Assembly (NCBI GenBank): GCA_001017865.1
Contig: LATQ01000001.1
Span: 2,191,082 to 2,214,463 of the forward strand
Origin: Rhodococcus sp. IITR03
GTDB lineage: Bacteria > Actinomycetota > Actinomycetes > Mycobacteriales > Mycobacteriaceae
Length of the DNA: 23,382 nucleotides
Direction of reading: 5' to 3'
Position numbers and translations under genes: made by a program. The notes under the pieces are model-generated. The model saw only the letters and a list, made by a program, of their open reading frames with translations, was not told the origin of the DNA and searched no databases. This document shows, one piece after another, positions 7,700-17,247 of this stretch. Position 1 is the stretch's first letter. The number at the start of each line of letters is the position of its first letter.

Positions 7700-7841
7700 A
7701 ACGGAAGGGTCGAAGGTCCCGACTCTTCGAGTGATGGTCCCTGTCACCTCCCCCAAACGGCAGGCCATCGGTCTGCGCACGCCTCCCCCTTGCGTGGACG
7801 ATGAAGGGCCCGTCGGTGAACTCCGACGGGTCCTTTCTTCT
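7700..7841 (+). ncRNA. 6C-family small RNA (probable)
   Basis: A non-coding stretch with three hairpins in a row and its own terminator. First is TCGAAG/CTTCGA (7710-7715, 7725-7730). Second is GATGG/CCATC (7733-7737, 7765-7769) extended by CTGTC/GGCAG, with a loop holding CCTCCCCC (7747-7754). Third is CACGC/GCGTG around CTCCCCCTT (7784-7791). A G/C terminator stem and T-rich tail follow. Two stem-loops with C-rich loops ahead of a terminator define the actinobacterial 6C RNA, which in mycobacteria is known as B11/ncRv13660Ac and controls growth and replication genes. The 5' end is approximate. No plus-strand gene lies upstream, so the terminator needs a transcript such as this one. Confidence 0.7.
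7806..7841 (+). terminator. Rho-independent terminator of the 6C-like RNA
   Basis: Stem GGGCCCGTCGG (7806-7816) and CCGACGGGTCC (7823-7833) with loop TGAACT, followed by TTTCTTCT. It is the most canonical terminator in the window. The next plus-strand start is 64 bp further on, so it ends a separate upstream transcript. Confidence 0.85.
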
Positions 7842-7904
7842 GCCGTTTCCGTAGACCCGACTCCCGCAACGGTGTTCAATACGCACGAACGATCGGGGGA
7901 TGGG

Positions 7905-9687
7905 ATGCGCGCAAGGATGGGCGCCGCACTGGCTGCGGCGGTGATGGGAAGTGTGCTCACGGCATCGGTGGTGTCGGCAGAGCCGATCGGACACATCGCT
8001 TCGGAGCCGATCGGACGCACCGCGTCGGAGCCGACCGGACGCACCGCGTCGGAGCCGACCGGACGCACCGAAATGCCGTACACCTCGTCGGCGCCACTGG
8101 CCGGCGAGGTGCTCGGGTCCGTGGTGTCGATACCCGCGCCGCTGCCGGCGGAAGCGGGACCGCGACCCGCCGCGTGCGACCGGTTGTCGTATCTGCGGTG
8201 GCGGTCGGCCGACGGACCGGAGAGTTCGGCCGACGCCGACCGGATCCTCGTCGCCCAGCCCGGGATCTTCGAGGGAGCGGGCGCGTTCGAGAGCGTCGCG
8301 CGCAACACCGTCATCGCGGCCGCGGCTCGTGGTGCCCATGTCGAGTTCTGGGCACTCGACCGGCGATCGAACTGCCTCGAGGACCACACCGGTACCCGGG
8401 CGGCACTGCGGACGGGTTCGCTCGACACCGCGACCGACTACTACTTCCGCGGTGCCGAAGTGGACGGGCGACGATTCGCCGGCCACGCGAGCGGCGCCGA
8501 CGTCGCGTGGCTTTCGCAGGTCGGACTCGAGCAGACGCTGCGCGACCAGTACGACCTGTTGCGTCACGAACTTCCCGACCCGGAACTGCGGAAACGGAAA
8601 GTGTTGTGCGGCGGACATTCTCTCGGTGGTTTCATCACCGGCTACTTCGCGGAATGGGACTTCGACGGAGATCCCGCCACCATCGACGACGCCGGTTACA
8701 ACCAGTGCGGCGGGTACTTCGCGCTCGATACGGTGATCAGAGCCGGAGCGCCCTTCCCCGGCCGGGGCGCGCTCCCGGATCTGCCGACACGGTGTCCGCT
8801 CCGCTCGATGCGCTGTCCGGATCGATCTCCACTGCGTCGCCGGTGCTGGCACTTCCCGCGGTCATCAACCCGGAGACGACGAATCTGCTCGCACTCACCG
8901 GCTCGCGGCACGGCTCGACCCGGACGGCATCGACGGCATCGTCCCGCGCATGCCCGACAACTCGAACATCGACTGGACGTTGCGCACTCTGCTGGCGGGG
9001 GATTACGCGATGTTCGCGACGGGCGACCCGGACGTGCGGACGTTGAACGCGACCAACGAGGCGGTGCTCGGCGCGATCCTCGACGACAATTCGCAACCGC
9101 TGGGGTTCCTGCAGGCGAGCGTCGGATTCATCACCGGGGCACCCGTGCGCGACAAGCTGTTTCCTGTTCCCGCCACGCCGGAGGTGCTCGGGTCGGGATT
9201 CTTCGGCGATGCGTTCAAGGCGTCGCCGGCGGTCTTCGCGGATCCGGGAGTCGTCTACCGGTGGCTCGACTACGACGAGGTGAGCACTGAAGCGTCGTCA
9301 CCCGACGAGGCGCGGTACACCGATCGGGGGAGCGAGGTGACGTCGATCGCGGAGCTGGCGCGGAATCTGTCGGAGCCACCACTGGATTTCACCGAGTGGT
9401 ACTTCCCGTCGAGGCTTCCGTTCGACCTCGCATCGGCGACCCGCTTCGAAGGTCATCTCCACCGCGACGGTGTCACGCGCAATCCTGTGGTGACGCTGGT
9501 GGCGAACGGAGGTATCTCGTTGCCCGAGACGGATCATCCGAACGAACGCCGGTGGATTCTGCCCGGATACAACCACCTCGATGTGCTCACGGCGGCCGCC
9601 GATCAGAACGACGGGCGGCCCGAGCAGGTGTCGCAGGCGCTGGCCGACTTTGCAGCCGACCGAGGCGGAAGCTTCACAGTCGGATGA
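7905..9687 (+). CDS. Secreted alpha/beta-hydrolase, two frameshifts
   Basis: ATG 7905 follows GGGGGA. A signal peptide (MRARMGAALAAAVMGSVLTA, cleavage near VSA-EP at residue 25) leads into a short repeat tract (residues 25-56), then the catalytic region. GGHSLGGF (237-242, nucleophile Ser239) is the lipase/esterase elbow. The frame breaks near 8774-8778 and continues as GSADTVSAPLDALSGSIS. It breaks again near 8904-8908 and continues as ARLDPDGIDGIVPRMPDNSN to the stop. The restored protein is about 594 aa. A final GYNHLDVLTAA motif (near 9569) probably supplies the catalytic His, as in HxD ends of large secreted lipases. The substrate is unknown. The stop is seven bases from that of the convergent 48-aa peptide gene, with no terminator between. 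Confidence 0.82.
7977..8072 (+). repeat. Four 24-bp tandem repeats inside the hydrolase gene
   Basis: Four consecutive units at 7977-8000, 8001-8024, 8025-8048 and 8049-8072, the last three nearly identical. Each encodes eight residues of the form SEP(T/I)GRTA. The array directly follows the signal peptide, so it forms a Thr/Ser/Pro/Arg linker at the mature N-terminus. An in-frame unit of 24 bp can change copy number without breaking the gene. Confidence 0.93.
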
Positions 9688-9694
9688 GGCGGGA

Positions 9695-9841
9695 TCAGGC
9701 GCCGCGCGCGGAGAAGATCGAGGTGTAGTCGTGGGGGCCGCTCACTTCGGCGACAGCGGTGACGGGTTCGGTCTCGGCGTCGGCCTCCGGAGTGGTGGGC
9801 GCGAGGAAGAGAGGATTGTCGAATTCTTTGTTCTGGCTCAT
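9695..9841 (-). CDS. 48-aa peptide of unknown function
   Basis: A short gene with a good ribosome binding site (AAAGGAC, at 9847-9853 on the minus strand) before ATG 9841. The product begins MSQNKEFDNPLFLAPTTPEA, is acidic in its middle part, has no Cys or membrane span, and ends GPHDYTSIFSARGA. An acidic leader-like N-terminal half and a distinct Gly/Tyr/Phe/Arg tail recall precursors of ribosomally made modified peptides, but no modifying enzyme is in the window and I do not recognise a family. A GC-rich dyad (GGCCGGG around 9860, CCCCGGCC at 9871-9878) lies just upstream of the ribosome site and could modulate expression. The gene converges on the hydrolase gene with seven bases between stops. 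Confidence 0.6.
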   Translation of the reverse strand: MSQNKEFDNPLFLAPTTPEADAETEPVTAVAEVSGPHDYTSIFSARGA

Positions 9842-10025
9842 GGCCGTCCTTTCGGGTGCGGCCGGGTAGACCCCGGCCGTCGGGCAGTGCGAAGAAGAGG
9901 GGCCGCGGTACACGCGGCGGGGAACTCTCACGTCCGGTTCGGAACCTTCGGGCACTGTGGTGCGAGGTTGCTCATCATGTGCGAGCCGAACGATGACTCC
10001 ACCTACACCAGAAGGTTCGCGCGAC

Positions 10026-10051
10026 GTTTGACCGGCGAGTCGCGTGGGAAG
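10026..10051 (+). promoter_or_regulatory. Possible stress-sigma promoter before the 65-aa gene
   Basis: GTTT (10026-10029), 16 bp, GGGAAG (10046-10051), a partial match to the GTTT-N15-17-GGGTAT promoters of SigB/SigF-type factors. It would start transcription almost at ATG 10061, giving a leaderless mRNA. GGGAAG could equally be the ribosome site. Confidence 0.3.
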
Positions 10052-10060
10052 ACACTCGGC

Positions 10061-10257
10061 ATGGCTACCTACAGAGTGATCGACCGACCGGGAACGTCGT
10101 GGATACCAAGGAAATCGAGAGCGCGGACGACGCGCACGCCTGGTTCGTCGACCAGCGCGCCGACAACAGCGAACTCGGCTGGCGCATGGAGGCTCAGAAC
10201 GAGCAGGACGGCACCTGGCACTTCTTCGACGACACCGAAGGTACTTCCTCGAAGTAG
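10061..10257 (+). CDS. Small hypothetical protein (~65 aa), one frameshift
   Basis: It starts MATYRVIDR at ATG 10061. One base appears to be missing near 10084-10091, after which the frame reads NVVDTKEIESADDAHAWFVD and continues through NSELGWRMEAQNEQDGTWHF to TAG 10257. The restored length is 65 aa. The pattern (a short beta-strand opening, then a DAHAWF helix and a WHFFD strand) looks like a small alpha/beta protein of the YegP/DUF1508-like kind, but this is a loose resemblance. It is rich in Asp/Glu. It lies beside csbD and a small membrane protein gene, in what looks like a stress-gene cluster, and is followed by hairpins. The function is unknown. Confidence 0.6.
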
Positions 10258-10265
10258 TCCCGGCA

Positions 10266-10287
10266 GCACCCCGTGAGAGCGGGGTGC
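10266..10287 (+). terminator. Hairpin after the 65-aa gene
   Basis: GCACCCCG (10266-10273) and CGGGGTGC (10280-10287) with loop TGAGAG, nine bases after the stop. There is no T-run, but the position fits a terminator. Confidence 0.6.
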
Positions 10288-10351
10288 TACACGCACCGGC
10301 ACAGCTCGGTGCGGTACCCGAACGAACGACGCGGTGTCGAGCACCTCAACA

Positions 10352-10387
10352 GCGCGGTGCCGGTAGTCGCAACTACCGGCACCGCGC
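10352..10387. terminator. Perfect 16-bp hairpin between convergent genes
   Basis: GCGCGGTGCCGGTAGT (10352-10367), loop CGCA, and its exact complement at 10372-10387. It lies 11 bp beyond the csbD stop and likely ends both the csbD transcript and any read-through of the gene on the other strand. Confidence 0.75.
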
Positions 10388-10397
10388 AGTTCAGGGG

Positions 10398-10594
10398 CTA
10401 CTTCTTGAAAGCGTCCTTGACGTTCTCGACGGCATCCGAGACCTTGTCGCCTGCCTGCTTCAGACCGCTGGAGGTCTGATCGCCGCGACCCTCGCTTCGA
10501 GATCACGATCGCCGGTCGCCTGACCGGTGTTCTCCTTGATCTTGCCGCCCGCTTCTTCTGCCTTGTGCTTTGCCTTGTCGACGAAGTCGGCCAT
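10398..10594 (-). CDS. CsbD-like stress protein, one frameshift
   Basis: ATG 10594 follows a strong AGGAGG. It reads MADFVDKAKHKAEEAGGKIK then ENTGQATGDRDLEA, the typical CsbD opening (Lys/Glu-rich helix, GxxKExxGxAxGD). One base is missing near 10485-10492; beyond it the other frame reads GDQTSSGLKQAGDKVSDAVE and ends NVKDAFKK at the TAG (10398-10400). The restored length is 65 aa, normal for CsbD. The family comprises small hydrophilic general-stress proteins of unknown mechanism, under SigB control in Bacillus. A SigB/SigF-type promoter sequence is present upstream. The break is best read as a sequence error. Confidence 0.85.
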
Positions 10595-10631
10595 GGGGTC
10601 CTCCTGTGTCATCGAACGTTGCTCTGACGGA

Positions 10632-10656
10632 GTACCCGGCCCGAACAGCCTGAAAC
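10632..10656 (-). promoter_or_regulatory. SigB/SigF-type promoter of csbD
   Basis: On the minus strand, GTTT (10656-10653), exactly 15 bp, then GGGTAC (10637-10632). This matches the GTTT-N15-17-GGGTAT consensus of actinobacterial stress sigma factors. It would leave a leader of roughly 30 nt before ATG 10594. Confidence 0.6.
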
Positions 10657-10713
10657 CGAACACGACCGACTCGTCCGTGTCAGACTTCGACACAGACAGC
10701 CAGGAGGAGACCG

Positions 10714-10890
10714 ATGTCGCATCCCACCAACTCCGGTCCCGAGAACAACGACCCGATCGGGGACGCGCCCGACGCCGATCCCGAACTCGTCCGCGACGGG
10801 CCGGTGCAGCGCCGGCGTTCGGCGGGTGCGGTGATCGCTGCCGTCGCGGTGGTCGTCGTGATCGTCGTGCTGCTCGTGGTCTTCCTCTGA
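10714..10890 (+). CDS. 58-aa single-span membrane protein
   Basis: ATG 10714 is preceded by a strong ribosome site (AGGAGGAGA at 10702-10710). The protein has a hydrophilic N-terminal half (MSHPTNSGPENNDPIGDAPD and on to RDGPVQRRRS), followed by a hydrophobic stretch of about 22 residues, AGAVIAAVAVVVVIVVLLVVFL, that ends at the stop. The RRR just before the span predicts an N-in topology with the tail anchored in the membrane. Proteins like this (acidic head, basic patch, one Val-rich span) are common in Rhodococcus and relatives and have no known function. The gene is divergent from csbD, with about 120 bp between starts that include the csbD promoter, so joint stress control is possible. 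Confidence 0.75.
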   Translation: MSHPTNSGPENNDPIGDAPDADPELVRDGPVQRRRSAGAVIAAVAVVVVIVVLLVVFL

Positions 10891-10918
10891 ACAGAGCCGT
10901 TCACCGAGCAACGCGGGT

Positions 10919-11969
<1,051 letters not shown>

Positions 11970-11990
11970 ACCACGTCCCCCGTAGGAGGT

Positions 11991-14900
11991 TCACACGACA
12001 GGACGATGCTCGGTGTCTACCAATCGCAGCACCTCGTCGACGAACCCGAGGTCGATCCGTGGCCGATCGTCAGGCCACAGGCCCTGCTCGATCCGCCCTT
12101 GCATCGAGGTGAGCGTGGCGATCACGTGTGGCCCGCCGTCGGTCAGATAGCGCACCATCCCGCGCGCCGCGCACGCGTCGACCACGACGGCCAGGGTCTC
12201 CTCGGCCTCCTCGATGCGCCCGGCCGCGTGCAGGCAGGAGGCGAGCAGACGGTGGGCCTGCAGGTGGGCGCGGGGACGCGAGGCGGTGCGCTGCACCCAC
12301 ATCCGCGCCCAATCGACGGCCTGCTCCGCTGCCTCGGGCTCCCCGCTCTCGCTGAGCAGCCGGATCGCGGTGGAGTCCTCGATCTGGAGGGTGATCTCGA
12401 CGGTTCCGTCCGGGTGGGGTGTGGTGTTCTCCGGCATCGTGCGCGTCGAAGGGCCGGGGGTGGTGATCCCGAGCCGGACCCGTTCGTTCTCGATGCGTGC
12501 CCGCAGGCGTGGCAGGTCGTGCAGCGCCGCCACCCGCAGTCCTTCGGCGAGCAGGGCGACGGCTGCCTCCCGGTTGCCCTGCAACATCTTCAGGCGCGCA
12601 GCGGTACCGAAGCGAGCGATGAGGAAATCCGTTCCACCGCCTTCTATTCCGAGCAGGTTGCTCTCGTCGAGCAGTGCTTCGGCCTCGGCGATCCGTCCCT
12701 GTTCGTAGAGCAGCTCTCCGAGCATGGCAGCGGCGAGACGCCCTCCGTGGGTGTGGATCCCGCCGTTGCGTCGCGCTCGGCGCAGCGCTGTGCGGAAGTA
12801 CTTCTCGGCCGCGGCGACGTCGAGTCGTTCGTTCGCCGCGATGCCGCACAGGCACTGACCGTAGATCGACGCGAACGGTCCGCGGGTCTCGCGGTGGTAG
12901 GCTCCGCCCATTCCTGCCGCCCGATCGCGGAGGCGAAGTCGAAGCGGAAGATGTCGGCGTACGAGGCGAAGTCGGCTGCGGCCGCCACCACCCACGGGTG
13001 CACGGAGGTCGGATTCTCCAGGCACGGCGCGATGAGCTCGTAGATGCCGTCGATGCGGTCGGAGTTCATCAGGATCGACGCCTCGACGCATCCGCTCGAT
13101 GCGCAGTGCTTCGACGTCGTAGCTGTCCGTCACCCCCCGGTCGAGCAGTTCCCGTACCGCCGCGAGGGTTCTGCGACACCGGTCCAACCGCAGCAGCGCA
13201 CTGTTCGCCCAGGCCTGCGTGAGCAGCAGGCGCGGATCGTTCGCGACGGCCCGCGGCGGCAGTTTGTCGATCAGGGCGAGCAGCGTGGCGATGTGACCGT
13301 GCTCCATCAGGTACATGCCGTCGTCGGCGAGCAGGTCGACGGCGAAGTCGGTGTCGTTGGCGGCGAGGGCGTGGTCGACGGCCTCCTGCAGCATGCGGTT
13401 GCGGGCGAACCAGTCGGCGGCGGTGCGATGCAGATCCGCGACCTTGTCGGGATGGTCGCGTTCGAGACGTCGCCGCAGGAAGTCGAGGAACAGGTGGTGA
13501 TAGCGGAACCACACGCGTTCGTCGTCGACGTGCCGCAGGAACAGGTCGCGTTCCTCCGCCTCCTCGAGCATCGCCTGGCTGCGCGGATCGCCCGTGAGTG
13601 CCGCGGCGAGGCCGCCGCTGATCGATTCGGTGATGCTGGTCGCGAGGAGGAATTCGTACATCCGGGGTTCGAGACCGGCCAGCACGTTGTCGGCGAGGAA
13701 CTCACCGATCGCGTGGTGCCGGCCGGTGATGTTCTCGATGAGCCATGACGGATCGTCGCTGTCGCGCAACGACAACGACGCGAGCTGCAGGGCTGCGGCC
13801 CACCCCTCCGTGGTGCGGGTGAGATCCTCCACGTCCTCGGGGTCGAGGTCTATCCCGCCGATGTCGCGCAGGAAGGCGTTCGATTCGTCCACCCCGAACC
13901 GCAGTGCCGTCGAATCGATCTCGACCAGCTCGTCGCGAACGCGCATGCGGCTGAGCGGAAGTCCGGATCGGTTGCGGCTCGTCACCACGAGCTGCAGGTG
14001 ATGGCATCCGCGGTCGAGCAGGAACTCGAGAGCGGCGACGGTCTCCGTCGACGTGACGCGGTGCCAGTCGTCGATCACCAGCGTCGCCGCGGTGTCGGTG
14101 CGGTGCAGCTCGTCGATGAGCGTGCACAGCACGTACCGTTCGGCCTCGTCGCCGTGCGCGTCGAGGATCTGGCCGAGCTCGCGCGCAAGCACGGGCCGGA
14201 TCTGTTTCATGGCCTCGACGAGGTGCGCGAGGAACCACAGCACGTTGTTGTCGTCGCTGTCCACCGTCAACCACGCGACCGGCACTCCCTCGGCGGCGAG
14301 AACGGTGCGCCACTGCGCCGCGAGGGTGGACTTGCCGAAGCCGGTGGGGGCGTGGATGGCGATGAGACGGCGCCGTCCGCCGGCCCGCAGGAACGAGATC
14401 AGACGACTGCGTTCGATCAGGGACGGGACGTCGAGGGCGGCCGGAACCTGGTCGACGGTGCGGTGGACGGACCGGTGCGTCCCGAGACCGTGGACGACCG
14501 GCCGGAGACCGTCGAGGCCGGCCCGGTGAGCGGTGGCGCCGAGCGCGGCGGGAACGGGCCGGACGGCGGTGATCCGGGCAGCGCCATCTCGTCGATCGGC
14601 AGGTTGTGGGCGCGTTGGACGTCGCGGAGCAGATCACCGAACTCGGCGGCCGTCTGCGGCCGGTCCTCGGCATCGGTCGCCATGCCGCGCTCGAGGGTCT
14701 CGCACACGTCGTCGGGGATGCCCTCGCCGCGCAGGTCGGGGACGGGCTCGGAAGTGATGCGCACGAACTGCGCGACGATCTTCTCGCCCTCCTTCCGCTC
14801 GAAGGCGGCGTGACCGGTGATCGCCGCGAACAGGGTCGCGGAGAGGCCGTAGACGTCGGCGGCCGGAGTCGGGGCATGACCGCGCAGCACCTCCGGTGCC

Positions 14901-15487
14901 GTGAACGCGGGGGAACCGGTGATCTCACCGGCAGTGGTGCGGAAGCCGCCGCCGACGCGGGCGATACCGAAATCCGTCAGCTGCGGTTCGCCGTACTCGG
15001 TGAGCAGGATGTTGCCGGGCTTGATGTCGCGGTGCAGGACGTCGGAACGATGCGCCGTCTCGAGTGCACCGGCGACCTTCACCCCGATCCGGACCGCCTC
15101 CGGCCAGGTGATCGGCCCGTGCCGCCGGATGCGGGTGTCGAGAGAGTCGTGCGGGTGATAGTGCATCACCAGATAGGGCAGGCCCGTGTCCGTCGCCCCG
15201 GCCTGCAGCACGGTGACGATGTTGGGGTGGCCGGAGAGCCGCCCCATCGCGCGTTGCTCGCGCAGGAAGCGTTCGAGATCGGCGGGTTCGGGGGAGCGGC
15301 GCAGCACCTTCACCGCGACGTCACGGTCGAGTTCGGCCTGCCGGCAGCGGTAGACCACACCGAAGCCGCCGCGGCCGATCTCCACGGCGTCGGTGAAACC
15401 GGCATCGTGCAGCGCGCGCACGATGTCGGTCTCTGCGACGTCGACAATCGGCGCGCGCTGAGTGGCGGCCGGATCGTTCTCGGTCAT
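11991..15487 (-). CDS. pknK: PknK-type Ser/Thr protein kinase fused to a MalT-like ATPase/TPR regulator, three frameshifts
   Basis: ATG 15487 (MTENDPAATQRAPIVDVAET) follows GAGGTG. The kinase domain holds glycine loop GRGGFGVV (38-45), Lys60, HRDIKPGN (152-159), DFG (172-174) and APE (197-199). It is a complete Hanks-type kinase with Thr residues in the activation loop. After a Pro/Ser/Thr linker with a frameshift between 14460 and 14600 comes a STAND-type ATPase: Walker A APTGFGKSTL, Walker B-like TLVIDDWHR, winged and TPR-like helical repeats as in MalT/LuxR regulators. Two compensating breaks (near 13083-13090 and 12900-12906) enclose MNSDRIDGIYELIAPCLENP in another frame. The restored length is about 1165 aa, close to M. 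tuberculosis PknK (about 1110 aa). No C-terminal LuxR helix-turn-helix is evident. It likely links phosphorylation to transcriptional or translational control. Confidence 0.88.
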
Positions 15488-15645
15488 CGGCGCAATCACC
15501 TCGGGAAGCCGTTTCCCCAGGATAGTCTCGAAATGTGCACGCCCGCTGCAGATCGTGCGTCGCCCCTGGTCTAACGTGGTCCGGCCGGACACGGTGCCTC
15601 ACCGGGAACGGACGAAACGACACTGCGACCAGAAGTGGGACATAG

Positions 15646-16002
15646 ATGAAGAAGACTCTCGCGGCGCTGTTCGGTGCAGGTGTGGTCCTGCTTGCGGCGG
15701 CGTGTGGATCCTCGGACGGATCCGACTCGGCCGAGGAGACCACCACCACGACGAGCACCTCGGCTTCGGCGGAGGCCGGCACCTCGGGCACCAGCGTCGA
15801 ACTCGGCAAGAGCTACGAGGAGAACTGCGAGGCTCTGCTGCCCTACCTCGACGAGCTCGAGGGGTGGGGCCAGGACCGCGCGGCAGCGGCCCAGGCCGTC
15901 GCCGACGCCCAGCAGCAGCTCCCGGCCTGGCAGGATCTCAGCGAAGAGGAGCAGGCCGACACCCTGCGTGCCATCGAGAACGCCGGAAAGGGCGAGTGCT
16001 GA
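15646..16002 (+). CDS. Small secreted lipoprotein of unknown function
   Basis: An intact 118-aa protein from ATG 15646, with a weak ribosome site (AGTGGGA). A lipoprotein signal (MKKTLAALFGAGVVLLAAAC, lipobox LAAAC, Cys20) leads into a Ser/Thr-rich linker with a TTTTTSTS tract, typical of surface-exposed lipoproteins. A compact helical domain of about 65 residues follows, containing ENCEALLPYLDELEGWGQD and ending in Cys118 (GKGEC*). Two Cys residues in the mature domain could pair. I recognise no family. The stop lies seven bases before the GTG of the methyltransferase gene, so the two are probably co-transcribed. It is divergent from pknK, with 158 bp between starts, which suggests an envelope-related role near a signalling kinase (inference). 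Confidence 0.82.
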   Translation: MKKTLAALFGAGVVLLAAACGSSDGSDSAEETTTTTSTSASAEAGTSGTSVELGKSYEENCEALLPYLDELEGWGQDRAAAAQAVADAQQQLPAWQDLSEEEQADTLRAIENAGKGEC

Positions 16003-16009
16003 CGGTCGA

Positions 16010-17151
16010 GTGTTGATCGACGAGTTGTACGACAGGTTGAGGCGCTTCCCGGATGTGGAAGCGCCCAACCTGTTCGCCGTCGACGGGGCCGATCGCCTGC
16101 TCCTCGACGAAGCCGCCCCCGCACTGGAATCCGCAACGCCGGGCACGATCGTGGTCGTCGACGACCAGTACGGTGCCCTGACCCTGGGTGCGGCCGTCCG
16201 GTTCGGCGCGGAGCGGATCCGGGTGCATCAGGACTCGGTGGTGGCCGAACGCGCGCTGGCTGCGAACGCCGAACGTGAGGATCTCACCGACCGCTATCGT
16301 TCCTGCGGACTCGACGCGGACCTGCTCGCCGGTGCCCGAGTGGTACTGCTGCGTCTTCCCCGTTCGCTGTCGGCGCTCACCGAGATCGCCGAGACCGTGG
16401 CCCGCCACGCCGACCCCGAGGTCGTCGTGTTCGCCGGTGGCCGCGACAAGCACATCAGCCTTGCGATGAACGACGTCCTCGGTGCGTCCTTCGCCGAGGT
16501 CCGCGCGTCGCGGGGACGGCAGAAGTCGCGGGTGCTCACCGCGCGCGGAGCAACACCCGGACCGGCCTCCTATCCCGTCCGTGAGCGGCTCGACGAACTC
16601 GACCTCGCCGTCGTCGCGCACGGGGCCGCCTTCGCCGGCCCGCGTCTCGACATCGGCACCCGCTTCCTCCTCGACCACTTCCCGAACCTCGACCTGCCTC
16701 GTAGCGACACGGACGAGCAGCTCGCGGTGGACCTCGGCTGCGGCACCGGCATCCTCGCCGCGATGCTCGCCCGGCAACTGCCCGACGTTCGCGTGATCGC
16801 GACCGATCACTCCGCCGCCGCCGTCGCCTCCGCCGCGGAGACTGCCACCGCGAACGGACTCGCCGACCGGATCGACACGCTCCGCGACGATGCCGCGAGC
16901 TCGATCGTCGCCGGGTCGGTCGACCTCGTGGTGTGCAATCCGCCCTTCCACATCGGCGCCACCGTGCACACCGGCGCGGCCCACAAGATGTTCGACGCCG
17001 CAGCCGGATCCTTCGCCCGGGAGGACAGATGTGGACGGTCTACAACCGCCACCTCGACTACCGCCCCGCGCTGTCGGGCATCGTCGGGCCGACCCGCGTC
17101 GAGGGCCGCAACCGCAAGTTCACGGTGACCAGGTCGGTACGGAGCCGGTAG
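16010..17151 (+). CDS. RsmC/RlmG-like rRNA (guanine-N2-)methyltransferase, one frameshift
   Basis: It starts at GTG 16010 (VLIDELYDRLRRFPDVEAPN). The N-terminal half (about 1-200) is the degenerate methyltransferase-like domain of RsmC/RlmG proteins. The C-terminal half holds the SAM-binding motif DLGCGTGILAA (about 241-251) and the catalytic CNPPFH motif (about 308-313) of base N-methyltransferases. The frame breaks near 17001-17004, then continues as SRILRPGGQMWTVYNRHLDY to TAG 17151. The restored length is about 380 aa, normal for the family. These enzymes methylate G in 16S (G1207) or 23S (G1835) rRNA; which one applies here cannot be told. The break falls after the catalytic motif, and one added base restores it. 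Confidence 0.85.
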
Positions 17152-17247
17152 AGTCCGATTAGTCCGAGCTTTCTCGACGAAACGGGAACTCGTGAGGTCA
17201 CTGCCTCGTTGAACGGACAGAAGCGACCACGAGAAGGGAAGTGCACG

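Noticed and set aside
9901..9946. CACGTCCGGTTCGG resembles the 3' strand of group II intron domain V
   Set aside because: No matching 5' strand (GAGCCG-type) exists at the needed distance, and there is no intron-encoded protein or other intron domain nearby.
9977..10276. Open frame beginning MCEPNDDSTYTRRF upstream of the 65-aa gene
   Set aside because: It has no ribosome site, and past 10061 it runs through the better-supported 65-aa gene only because of that gene's frameshift.
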